NCBI RefSeq assembly: GCF_040054535.1
Contig: NC_090782.1
Coordinates: 22,573,501 to 22,637,500 of the forward strand
DNA length: 64,000 nt
Direction of reading: 5' to 3'
Source of the DNA: Antennarius striatus
Taxonomy: Eukaryota > Chordata > Actinopteri > Lophiiformes > Antennariidae
Made by a program: the position numbers and the translations under genes. This document shows positions 33,091 to 44,211 of this stretch, piece by piece; position 1 is the stretch's first letter, and each line of letters opens with the position of its first letter. Under the pieces are notes generated by a model. It saw only the letters and a program-made list of their open reading frames with translations, did no database searches and had not been told where the DNA came from.

Positions 33091-36000
33091 ATGCCAGAGG
33101 AAATATCTGCCGCGTCGAGCTCTGGGAGGTAAGACTCTTGAAAATTTGAGTATGTAAGCGCTAGCTAGCCTTTAGCTAACGCGAGATAACATGGGTAACA
33201 TTGACGACTTGGCTTTGTAGTCCTTGTTGTGCCACATTTCTTCGCCGCGCGTTTGATGAAAGACATTTAAAATAAAAGTATGTGTTGCTAATCATACATG
33301 GCGGATGCGCTTGCTAGCAAATACTAGTCAACCCCGGGTTGTTCGCCTCGTTAGCAGACATCCTACGCTGCTAACAATAGGTCGCTAGTTAGCCGTAACT
33401 TTAACACTTTGTCAACAGTCAAACGCACGCGCGTCAGTCATGGTTGTCCTTCCGAGTTGAGTAGTGACGTCATCTGGTGGCGTCGACTTAACAGAAATTC
33501 GATCTGTGCTTGCAGCGCGGAGGAGAAGCCGTGTTCGTCAGCGGCGGCTGCAGCCTCGGACAGGTAACCATCCGAACCACCGCATCTCTCCACGCTATTT
33601 TTTTTAACACATTTACTAATTTATTTCCCCACCGCAGCTCTGTGGATGTCATGGAGGAGGCCAAGAAGTTGATTGGCACCGGGAACAAGTACCTAGTGTT
33701 GGGGAATGTTGTCTCCGCTGTGAATGTCTTCCAGGACGCCTGCGGCATGTTGTGAGTGTCGGTGCATTCAGCACGGGAAACATTAGTCTGTGTTGACTCC
33801 GGGATTTTTTTTCTTTCGATTTGAAAATTCTAAATTCTGCTAAACTTTATCCACACGTGTTTCTTCCAGAGCTGCAAAGTATGGGGACACTGCAGATGAG
33901 TGTGGTGAGGCCTTCTTCCTCTGTGGGAAGTCCCTGCTGGAGCTCGCCAGGTTTGTTGATTTAACTTTCTTTGCAAACTTAACCCTTAAACTAATAATCA
34001 TTTTATCTCTATCTACTTAATTTGACTTAGTTGCTCTTTCTTTTGTGTGTGTGTGTGTGTCTGTCATCTGCTTAGGATGGAAAACAGTGTACTTGGTAAT
34101 GCGTTGGAGGGAGTCCCAGAAGAATCTGAGGAAGAAGAGCAACCTAGCAACCCCAATATTGAGAGTGCCAACAATCTTGATGGTCAGTGTTCATATTTTG
34201 TGAACCTCATGAGGTATTTGCCCTCCTGGGAAAACTTAAAAGTTTTTCAAATCTAATATGGTTAGTTTTATTCCAGTGGTCCTGTTTGTAGACTAGTTCT
34301 TGTATTACATGTTAAACTTTAACCTGACCAGCAGCAGGTGAAAAGCCAAACATGGGCTTGTTTTCCTTTCTTTACTGGCTGCAATGTAATAGTTTGGACA
34401 AGTGTTCTTTCCATGTCACATCTCAAACAAAGGCAGTGTTGGCAGAGAAACGTATTACCAAAAAAGCGGCAAGCTTTTGGCAAGTCTGCATCTAATGTGA
34501 AACAATTTTTTTACATGCCACTCGGCACAGACGAAACTAGAGCTGAGCTACGAAAGCAGGTGTATGATGCAATGGCAGAGGAGGAAAAGTCTGGGGCATG
34601 CAAGCCGGAGCCGCAGGATGAAAAAGACAACTCCAAAGTGAAAAGGGAAGGTGGTGGGAAGTCCCCAGTTGAACATATGAATGGATCAGAGGTGTCTTCA
34701 ACTTCCCCTGGGAATAAGGAGAACTCTGTCCAGGAAGATGTAGTGAATGGTATTGAGGAAAAGCCAGATGCTCCTGTAAATGGCATCGAGGACAATCCTT
34801 CTGGGACAGTCGAGAACGAGGTGCATTCAGAGGAGCAGAATGGGGAGAAGACGGAGGCCAACCAGGACAAAGAGGAATCGGAGAGCAGTAAAAAAAATTG
34901 TGCTACTGATTACTTCTTGGATGGGAAGAGCACAATCTGGGTTATTTCTTTCAAACGGGACACGTTAAAGTGAAGGGTGATGCACGGTCGCTGGAGATTA
35001 CTGCACTGATAATTTCTTGTCACTGAGCACTTGTCTACATTTTGCAAAAGAATATCTGCCTCCATAATAACTTTTTTCTTAACAGATGATGACGATGATG
35101 ATGATGACGATGATGATGAGGCTGGAGAGACAAATGGACAAGAGAAGGTTCGTATCTACATGAAAATCTTGATAGAAGTGTTTTTATTTTCCCTTATTTT
35201 TTTACACCATCTCCTGCCTTTCAGGAAGAAGAGGAAGTTGGGAATTTGCAGCTGGCCTGGGAGATGCTAGAAGTAGCTAAGGTCATCTACAAAAGGTAAG
35301 CCCAGTGCCGCAAAAAATCTTGATGAAATGTGTAGCAACTTTTTAGAAGGGCTTTTGGGACATGCTTGTCTTTAAGTTGAACTCCTCCCTCCACAGAAAG
35401 GAAAGCAAAGACGACCAACTCATGGCCGCACAGACGTACCTGAAGCTCGGCGAAGTCAGTGCTGAATCTGGTATGTTTCACTCGAGTGTCGGACTTTAAA
35501 ATGGATGGACGGCTTTACCAGTAACCCCACCCCATCACCCATTGTCTAATTTTTTTCCCCTCCGACAGGGAACTACCCTCAGGCGCTCGAAGACTTCCAA
35601 GAGTGCCTCGCCCTGCAGCTGAGACACCTGCCCCCCCACAGTCGCCTGCTGGCTGAGACCCACTATCACGTCGCCACGACGTTGTGTTACATGGATCACT
35701 ACAACCAGGCCATCCAGCACTACAACAGCTCCATAAAGGTCATCGAGACCCGTCTGGGTAAGGGTGGTTTTTAAAAGTTGATCAAAACCGTACAGCTGAT
35801 GGTTACCGCACTCGTGACGTTCTTTGTTGCCGCACAGCCATGTTGCAGGAGGTGATAGCCGCTGCAGAGGGAACAGACGGGGCAGCGGAGGAGAAGAACG
35901 AGATGGAGGAGCTGAAGCAGCTTCTGCCAGACATCAGGGAAAAAGTGGAGGATGCAAAGGAGAGCCAGAGAACGAGCAGCGCTGCTTCCCAGGCCATCCA

Positions 36001-37430
36001 GCAGACAATAGTGGGTGGAGAATGGTGTTCATGAAGACGCGGTGTAAATAAAACTCCCATCTCCTAAAACTGATCTTCCTCCTTGCACAGGGCGGTGCCT
36101 CGACCTCATCGGCATTCCTGTGTGAGAACGGGGGAGCGTCGTCGTCCTCAGCTTTCCCAGCAGCCAGCCAGGTTTTACATCTTGATGCACGTCTTGAATC
36201 TTAAGAGTGTGAACGAACTCCACATGAAACCCAACTGCTGCCTTTCAGGTCCAGGCTACGTCGCCTGACAGCACCTCGTCTTCCAAAGCGGCCTCAGACA
36301 TCTCCCACCTCGTCAGGAAAAAGGTCAGACCCAGTAACTCAGCGGATTGTCGATCTTCTAATTCAAGAATGTAATCCCTGATTTGACATTGGGATTGTAA
36401 TCTGGACATTAAACTTGTACCGCCTGCTTTGGTTGTCTGTTTCGGGTCTCTGCGAATGCCAATCTTGCGTTTTGTGTGTTGTGGTTTGTGACCCCTTTTA
36501 AACCTCCGTCAGTGGCGTGTGTGCATGTAGCTGGTTGTGTCGTGGTTACCCCTCATCCCCCTCCCTCCGCGAATCCTGTGTGCGACTTTGCCGGCTACTT
36601 TTGTGTCTGAAGTTTTACTCCAGGTTTCTTGACATTCTCCACCTCCCTGGCTTGGGTTGAGGTTGTGTGCTTTAAATACAGGAGTTCAGTCTCTTCCGTC
36701 CCTTTGTCCCTACACAGAGGAAACCAGACGACGAGAGCCCAGTAAAGGACGCTGACGCTAAGCAAGCAAAACAGGAAGCCACAGTTAATGGCAGCAGTGA
36801 CTCAAGTGCAAGCAACGGCAGTGGCGTTCAGGAGGGAAAATCACAGGAGGCGAGTGATAGGTTTCTGTCTTATTCACCGGTGCCGCTGCAGGACGTCCCG
36901 CTGAGACGGGTGTGCTGTGACGATCCTTTCCCGCTCAGCCAGACATGCATTAGCTGCCATTTCCATACGGTTTCTGGTGGCTTCCGCTCCTTCAGCTTAA
37001 AGTCGAACAGGAAGGCCTATCTGTCGAATCATGTCTGGAATCTTAAACCCAATCAGAACAACGAATGCCTTCTTTATTTTTCAATAAGACGTCTGGAGGA
37101 ATCCCGTGTGACTTGACGCTTTAGCTCCAGCACAGGTTCTGAAACGCGGTGAGGCTGACGCGTCTTTATCCAGACGCAAAGCAAAACAAAAACAACTTAA
37201 TGTCTCTGATTTTTCTATCTGCGCAGAAGCAAAGGAGTGCAGAGCTTGTAACTGGATGTGCAGCGTCTGTTGATGCACATCGTCGTTCTGCATTGTTTGA
37301 AATGCTCTGTTATTGCTCTGATTGCTCTTGTATGCATGCAGAACGTTCAAACCTTTCCTGCAACTCATCCAGTCCTGTTCCTTGTTCCCTGTAGGCCGCC
37401 AGCCAGTCCTCCCCCCTCAAATCGGCCTGA
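33091..37430 (+). CDS. nasp: NASP, histone H3/H4 chaperone of the SHNi-TPR family (15 exons)
   Basis: Nuclear autoantigenic sperm protein binds and stores soluble H3-H4 and linker histones in the nucleus. Exons: 33091-33128, 33516-33563, 33638-33751, 33870-33950, 34076-34182, 34531-34887, 35086-35147, 35225-35295, 35397-35470, 35569-35757, 35838-36010, 36091-36171, 36249-36323, 36718-36849, 37395-37430. They encode about 545 residues with consistent phases. After an Ala/Ser-rich start, TPR1 is residues 29-105 ([52 protein letters not shown]). An acidic insertion follows at about 110-275, interrupting TPR2 and containing a run of ten Asp. TPR2-4 continue from [13 protein letters not shown], then [23 protein letters not shown] and [12 protein letters not shown] coiled segment ([20 protein letters not shown]) and a nuclear localisation signal (RKKRKP) come next. 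The ATG follows a short leader. The acidic region is much shorter than in testis-form human NASP. The last exon join is less certain. Confidence 0.93.
35086..35121 (+). repeat. GAT/GAC triplet run coding poly-Asp in nasp
   Basis: Exon 7 opens directly at its acceptor (AACAG|AT) with (GAT/GAC) codons giving Asn followed by ten Asp. The triplet repeat sits in the acidic histone-binding insertion and is prone to length change without a frameshift. Confidence 0.85.
36850..37394 (+). other. nasp: Last intron of nasp, probable GC-AG type
   Basis: The donor reads CAGGAG|GCGAGT and the acceptor reads CCCTGTAG|GCC. This joins in phase 0 and gives a short tail, [12 protein letters not shown] canonical alternative donor at 36860/36861 (GATAG|GTTTCT) would join in phase 2 and give a longer proline-rich tail ending at 37518. 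Unspliced RNA stays open to a stop at 37114-37116. Confidence 0.5.
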
Positions 37431-37574
37431 CTGTCCTCGCCCTCCCCACCATTCTGATCTACGAAACCAGCACAGCATGCCTGTCCAGAACCCCTCCACC
37501 TTCAACACGTTTCTGTAAATAAGAGTCACTTTCATAAATTTGTCTGTTCAGTTTTTGTAAACTTGTAGTAAAAG

Positions 37575-37580
37575 AATAAA
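37575..37580 (+). terminator. nasp: Poly(A) signal AATAAA of nasp
   Basis: AATAAA lies 145 bp after the nasp stop and is followed by a T/GT-rich stretch (TTTTGTGTGAAAGTGTGTCT), as expected for a cleavage region. Confidence 0.8.
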
Positions 37581-37680
37581 AACAATTGCAGATGGAAGTT
37601 TTGTGTGAAAGTGTGTCTTTTACACTCTGGAAATTGAATTTACCATGACTTTGAAAATAACAAAGGTGATCATATAAATA

Positions 37681-37686
37681 TTTAAT
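37681..37686 (-). terminator. ccdc17: Candidate ATTAAA poly(A) signal of ccdc17
   Basis: TTTAAT on the plus strand reads ATTAAA on the minus strand, about 190 bp after the ccdc17 stop. No AATAAA occurs on the minus strand between that stop and the end of nasp. Confidence 0.4.
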
Positions 37687-37877
37687 TTCCTACAGGTAAC
37701 TTATTGATCATTTAGTCATTCTTTGCTGCATGTTGGGTTCAGTTGAGGTTGGATCCACATTTGTTTGATGTGGATTGACGACAGGAAGTGAGGACATCTG
37801 AAACACAAAAGCGTCCCACTTAAACTTGTATTTGTATAAAAGATTGCTCTAAAAAAAGGAAACTTGACAAACCCTGA

Positions 37878-40800
37878 TCAACACCCTGCAGCAGGCGGGT
37901 ATTCGTAACGACTGCTGCTGGACGGGTCGGGCAGTGCCAGAGTCTGGACGTCTCCGTCCCGACCGTTGACCAGACGCACACACAGCTCCATGTTGCCCAA
38001 CTGAGGTTGACGGAACCACAGATCAGGTGTGTGATCGGTTCTCAACATGAAGCTGGAACTGACCTTCCTACCTGGGCCACTGAGTTGAGTTGAGCCTGAT
38101 TCAATGAAGGTCTAACGGGTAGACTGCGCACTGGTGCCCTCCAGTGGCCACTGCGGAGCTATCAATGGAGACGTTTGTAGATTTTTAATTTATATCTTTC
38201 AGTATGCATTTGTTTCTCTTTGGCTGTAATCAAATACATTATTATACCTGATTGTATTGGTCAAAAAGCTCCAATCGCGTCCATCCGCAGGATTCCAGTT
38301 TGAGAACCTGATGGATCTGAAAATCAGGATCTTCAGCCGCCTGCACCTCCACCACTAGAGAGAGGGAGGGTGACGGCTGGACCCTACAGGGAGGAAAGGT
38401 CACGGGAATTTTTACAAATTTATTCGTGGAAATTGATTTTTTTTTTATATCCTTCCCACCTGGGTATGGGATGTCTGACTGATAGGACAGCAGCGTTTCT
38501 AGAGGTCAGGCTGTGGGGGTAAGGCAGGATCACTCCTGGCAGGCAATGCACCGGGGGAAGAGGGGAGAGCTGTTCCACCTGCTGACCATCTTTGTAAAGA
38601 CCCGCCACCAACCGTAAAGCCTTGTGAACGACATCGAGTCCCAGGACCAGGTCGTAGAAAACCACAAAACCAGCTCTGAAACACCAAGAGAGGCTCCAAT
38701 CACAAGAGGAACGTCTGCTAATCCCTCAGTTCACACCTGGATTGTTCCTCATCTCTAACATTCTCCAGGGACTGCCCAAGAAAGACCAAATATTAAATTA
38801 AAATTTCTTAATTTTTCTCCTGATTCAACATCTCATAGAACCGAGTGGGGGAAAGCTCAGCATCCGGGGGTTGTTTCCTGTTTCCTGCATTTGTAAAATA
38901 TGAGAAGGTCGCCGCCATCAACACGATGTCGTCGCTTGTTAATTTGGTGTAAATTGTGAAATGAGTTGAAGCGAGGCGTTGAAACAGCCGCTAATTTGTT
39001 GCTGCTGCGGTGATGCTGTGGGAAACTGACATTTTCTCTATAAAGAACAAAAAAAATGCATTTGATGCTGAATTTTTAAGCAGCTCAACAAAGCTCCAAA
39101 ATCGTTTCCTATTCGAGATGGAATATTGATGGGTTAAAGGTGACTAATGTGATTATGGTGTGTTTGGGAGGATTTACATAGAAATAAATTCATGATTCAA
39201 ATTCAGATGTAAAATATATGAATGAAACTGACGCTGGGTCATACGGGGCTGGACCCAGGGGGTCCACCATCCTGCTGACTCCCAGCGCTGAGAAGGATCC
39301 TGCCTGAAGCTGAGGGACACAAAGAGCATTCAGACATCATTTAATCCATCTTTTAAAAATACTTAGCTTGTTTTGGGTTTTTTTAAATGGGTTTTATGTA
39401 AACTTGTTTGATTACAACGGTAAATCATGTACCAGTGAACGAGGAGCGTGAGCGTAAGTCTTGGTTTGGAGTGGGAGCAGATGAGGAGGAGGAGGAGGAG
39501 GAAGAGGCGGTCCCCTGGGCCTGAGAGCTGCCGTCGTTCTCTCCATCTCTGCTTGCAAACTGTAAATCTGCAGGAGGTTGTCCCTCTGAATGTGTTCAAG
39601 CTGAGACATGACCGCTGAGGACACACACACACACACACATACTGATCTATACATCCCAGCATCGTACTTTCACACATTTTAACGATACAGAAGTCATGCA
39701 TAGAAGATGCAAAGAGTTGGAAAGACGTAGAATTCACCATCCGTTTGTCCACATATCTCATCAGCCTTTCATCTGCTCTATTTTCCACTCGGCTGCTGTT
39801 TAACCGACGACTCAAGGACTCGCAGCGTCACATCCAGTTCGATTTGGATGCACGCCATCGTGGGTAGCAATAAATTAGGAATAACCGAAACGTCTTGGAA
39901 CATTTTATTCCATGCGGCCCATGAATCCTGCTCACTACATCTTTAATTACAGTCCCTCAGTGTTGAAGGTGCTGTTCGGACTGTACAACTTAATTTTGGT
40001 TAATTCCATTACACTAGTTCCATTACAGCAGTTCTTATCCTCTATTGATGGGAACTCTCCAACCTTCGGAGTTATGGCGTCGCTCCCTGGCGAGCTGAAT
40101 CCAGAAGATCTCCTCCTCCAGTCTCCGGTTCTCCTGCTCCACAACCAGCAACTCCTGGCTCAGAGGAAGCGTCGCCTCTGGATAGAGGTCAACAGCAAAG
40201 CAACAAGAAATTAGGGGTTTGTTCCAGAATAATGAAGTGTAGGACTAGAACCAAACAACCATGTTTGTAGAACAAGCCCAACAGGCTCCACTGAGCACAG
40301 CTGTGTTCCCTGAGGTTCTCTTACGGTCGCCGGCTGACGCTGGTTTTTTCTTCTCCAGGCTTTGAGCTTCTACCTGCAGCTCGATCATCTGTGCCAAGAT
40401 AGCTGGATCCGAGCCACCTGACTCCACATACACTGTCCCCAAGGCCCTGAATGAAAGAGGCCCCATCAGCACTCCTTCAGCTTCAGTCATGTGGCAAACA
40501 CACAAATTTGCTCTTTGTTTTAAATCAAAAACTCTCGAAGGATGTTAGCTCACACCTGATCTGAGCAGAGAGAGGATCATCCTCACAAGAATAAAAGAGA
40601 TCATGGTCATTTATTTTATTTTTGTCTGGACTTGGCTTGACGGCGACTGCAGGGGCCTCCCGGACGCTAAAAAGACGAAACAACATCACCTGAATCAGAT
40701 CTTTTGGCATCCGTGAGAAGTTTCCCAGCGATGATAGACGAAATTCAATTTATTCCGTCTCGCAATGAAGAACTATCCGAGCATAATGAAATACATATTT

Positions 40801-43800
40801 GTCGCTCTGAGTCATTCAGCAGCTAGAAATAAAACATATTTCTATAAATATTCATCTTGGGGGCACAGCAGCAGCAGTGGTTTCTTTTTGTTTGTGGCTG
40901 CCCCCACAGAGTTTACCCCAACATTCAATTAATTCCTGGTCACATTTGAGCTTTATTTACATTCATACTTCCATGAAAAAGATATGCCAGGCATTTTCTT
41001 CCATTTATTGATGACACATGTAATTTAAAAACACTCAAAGTGGTAATTTTGTGCTCATTTTACTGTAAATCCTTCGGAAATTTGCTCTAAATTCCTCTAC
41101 TTTTTTTTTCTTCACTTGAGTGAATGATGTGAACTTGTGATCCTCTAAAACTGTGACTTTTCAAACGCTAACATTAGCACACGCTCTGCAAACAGTACCT
41201 GCACACACTCACTGTAAGACGTGGAGATGTTCGACAAGTTGTCGCAGCGTCTCCTCGTTTCTCTGCTCCTGCTCTCTGAGCTCCTCCAGGAGATTTTCCA
41301 GGTGAATCGTGCTGCTCTGTTCGGACAGGATGCTTACCTGATGGGCCAGCTCTGACACACACAAACACACACACACACAGTGACTGACAGCAGACTGTGG
41401 AATCTCAGTGGTTTGTGGTCACTTTGGAGTTTTTTAGAGTAGCATCTCACCCTCTCTCTGCTGCTCCAGCTGCTGGCCCTTTGCATGTATCAGGGCCAGT
41501 TGGTGCTCATGGAGCGTCGCCATGTCCTTCATCTCCTCCATCCTCTCTGCGCGCCTCAGACCATTCCCTCTCGCCTAAAGACCATACTTAAAAATTTACA
41601 GATTCATGCACGTCATCTGCTTTCAAACAAGTGCAGGGAAAATAGCGAATGTCTCCCGTCACCTTGACGCCCAGTGTCGTAAAACTGTACTTTGTCTCGT
41701 ACCCGTCCTCATCCGGAGTGACCCGTGACTCATCCTGACAACACTGGCTGATGACTTCATGCATTATGGAAGAGATTTTACAACACAGAAGAAGTGTGCA
41801 CACTTGACAGAAGCTTGACAGAAGCACTAAGCAGGTATGATGGGAGGAGAAGATCAGAGGATGAGAGAATGAATAACAATTTCACCTCAGCGGATCCGGT
41901 CCGGTTTGACCAGTTGGGCAGGTTTTCCTCAATGGACATCCTCAGTTTATGGAACTGAAATCCAGATGAGGAGGAATTGTTTCATATTCCTTATCATTAA
42001 TCTGACTTATGCTCATATGGATGTACAGTACACATAGTCCTCAACTTACGAACATTCGGAGATATGAACAAAGTGGTGACCATATATCTGATGACAACTC
42101 TGGCTCTGCTCTATAAATAAAGTTGACTTGATTTGATGACTTGACTGTTGTTCTTGGATGCCGTTAAAAACTGAGAGTTCCCTGAAGTGTTTTATTCTTC
42201 TTCTCCTCGAGGATTAAATTATAAGGAGCAAAAATTTACCTTTAAGTATCTGACTTCAAAGCGTGAATTAAGAGTGATGTGTAACAGTAGATATCAGAAC
42301 TATACGTAGGCATTTTAATATAATCAAATGTTTTTGTCCTTACTTATTGCATAGTACCATAATATTATGTGCTTTTTATGGTTTTTTTAGTGATTTTAAA
42401 AGTCCAGTATTTGTGGTGGACAGACGGTAAGTCGAGTGAAACGACGTAAACTTGATTATTGTTCTTTTAAAACCGACCTGTAATCGAGAACAACTTAACT
42501 AGAAACAAAATGTACCTGTATTTTACTTTTTTATGTTTACCTGTTTTTAATTTTGCCAGCTTGTCCCTCTATAGGAGGTAAACAATGTGGAACCAATGTT
42601 TGTCGGGTTAAGTTTCTGCCCAGAAGCATTAACTGATGCTCATGCTGAATGTTTTGCTATTTGATGTTAACTGAGAAACTTCATAGAAGTAAAACAAAGC
42701 AATCCAACATAAAGTGTCGTGTTGGACTTTTGAATATCGTCAGAGCACCATTCACGTAAGTGGCTTAACCTCGACACCCCAAGATAAAATTCATTAACTG
42801 TAGTATTTAGAGTAGTAATGGTATTTTAATGACTTCAAATGAAGATTATAGTATGAAACGTAATAAATAACGACTTACGAACAATTCCACTCACAAACAG
42901 CCTCTTAGAACCAATTATGTTCGTATGTTGAGGACTACTTGTACATTACATTGACATCCTTTAACTGTAGTGCGTCTTGTCTGAAATACTTGTTATTCTA
43001 AACAGGAATCTTCATTATTTTTGCTGCTGTTACCTCATCGGTGAGGTCTTGCAGAGCGGCGCTCCCCGTCTGACCGGCTGTCGGTTCGTCCTCTGCTCTC
43101 GCTGACTTTGGTTTGGCATCGACGTTCCTCCCTCCGGTCGTGTTCCTGCGCTGACCTCTCAGCTGCACATACAAAAACCAGCATTTTCTCGTTGCTTCTG
43201 TTTGTCTCTGGGCAGTGACAGACCCGCTCCAGGAAATGAAAGCAACAGAGGTGTAAATACACCTGAATGAAATCAAGTTGAGGGCTCCATCCGTTTCTTG
43301 GTTACACCTATACAATCATGCAACAGGTTGCTATGCAGATTTGAGCAAGCCGGCAGGTGAATTCAACAACCTTTCTTTCTCTGACACTATTGTGATGACC
43401 TGTACACCACCATTACCTCATGAATGTCCATGCAAGAAATCAGAGCAGCTTGTTAAAGAAAATCACTCCATCAAATCCCCACTTCTCCTTCTGCTCTTTG
43501 CCTGATTACTCCGCTCTCATCCAGGTGGCTATGATCGTTTTTTCCATTATGGATATTCCTTGAGTTGTCCTCCTTGTGCTCGATGCTAACCAGTCATTCT
43601 CCTGTTCTTAGGACTCCTTGTGCCAGCTCTACATTAAGCCATCACCGCCCACGCCTCTCCAACCTCTTACCTTCAGTCAGCTCACTCCTCAGCTGGACTC
43701 AGCCGACTCCACGAGTCTCACCTTCTCCCCCTCACAAATCCCTTGCACAAAAGACATTAAAGTCCTCTTTTAAAGCTAAACTGCTCCTCGCTGCAGGTCT

Positions 43801-44211
43801 GAACAGTGATGCTAGGATTATTAAGAACACAATAGCTTGAAGCAAGTGAAATAAATAACATAAAATACAAACAGAAACCTTGATTCAGGATATTTCCTTT
43901 AAAATTGAGTGTGTATTATCTTAGAAACATGTGTGGTAGATGTTTTTTGTGAGACGCAAACATTCCCCAGCTAATCCAAACCATCAGTGTTTTTTTTTTG
44001 TTGCTAGACGGCTTACCTGAACCTGAGGCTCAGGTGTTCTGGTAGTTGTAGGGTCCGTACATCCAGGTTTGTCTGGTAGGAATTCCTCAGAGTTGTGCAC
44101 TTGAAGTTGCCCAATCTCACCCCAAACACAGAATAGAGTTTTGTGTTTGTGAAGCAGACCGGTGGAATGAAACACCATGTCACAGTCGCTGCAGATCAGT
44201 TTCCTCTCCAT
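37878..44211 (-). CDS. ccdc17: CCDC17, coiled-coil domain-containing protein 17 (14 exons)
   Basis: Exons in gene order: 44211-44017, 43162-43034, 41954-41886, 41574-41451, 41351-41213, 40666-40556, 40446-40325, 40177-40064, 39614-39433, 39309-39233, 38675-38460, 38383-38248, 38158-38072, 38000-37878. They encode about 607 residues (human 622) with matching phases. The start carries a zinc-finger-like C-x2-C...H...C motif (CSDCDMVF, KHKTLFC), as in the human protein. Residues about 140-255 and 300-370 are Glu/Gln/Leu-rich coiled coil (EELREQEQRNEETLRQL). A proline run (PLPPPPPPH) comes before the diagnostic block GPAPYDPAAGFVVFYDLVLG, followed by LRLVAGLYKDGQQ, SGHWRAPVRSLPVRPSL and CVRLVNGRDGDVQTLA. 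All of these align with human CCDC17. The function is poorly known. It is convergent with nasp, as in human. One extra 81-nt exon may be missing from this model. Confidence 0.9.
41663..41743 (-). CDS. ccdc17: Candidate additional ccdc17 exon
   Basis: Between exons 3 and 4 (both phase 0) lies an open 81-nt block with CAG before it and AAG|GTGACG after it. It would encode 27 residues containing QDESRVTPDEDGYETKYSF. It keeps frame if included. The pyrimidine tract is poor and I cannot match the peptide to human CCDC17, so inclusion is uncertain. Confidence 0.3.
42031..42941. mobile_element. 911-bp inverted-repeat DNA transposon remnant in ccdc17 intron 2
   Basis: The left end CACATAGTCCTCAACTTACG and the right end (GTTCGTATGTTGAGGACTAC then TTG) are near-perfect inverted repeats of about 25 bp. 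TA lies outside each end (42029-42030 and 42942-42943). Internal words (CGACTTACGAACAATTC, AAGTCGAGTGAAACGACG) echo the termini. There is no transposase frame. This looks like a non-autonomous Tc1/mariner/pogo-type element; the family is an inference. Confidence 0.65.
43163..44016 (-). other. ccdc17: ccdc17 intron 1, no other feature
   Basis: Lies between the zinc-finger exon (donor CAG|GTAAGC) and the second exon (acceptor TGTGCAG|CTG). A 91-codon plus-strand open frame near 43565-43840 has no recognisable family and is rich in Ser, Pro and Leu, so I do not call it. Confidence 0.6.

Noticed and set aside
33058..33095. TTTATTGTCATC next to the nasp start as a repeat fragment
   Set aside because: It is too short and overlaps the real first exon; the similarity to fish repeats can be chance.
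34338..34530. Upstream part of the long open frame around nasp exon 6
   Set aside because: It is intron 5 sequence; GCACAG|AC at 34530/34531 is the acceptor that joins in phase to exon 5 and restores the conserved [14 protein letters not shown] block.
34888..34973. Read-through end of nasp exon 6
   Set aside because: A donor at 34887/34888 (AGCA|GTAAAA) joins in phase to the Asp-rich exon 7; the read-through peptide has no NASP similarity.
36850..37116. Long read-through C-terminus of nasp exon 14
   Set aside because: It is possible as an isoform but has no similarity to NASP; the spliced last exon is preferred.
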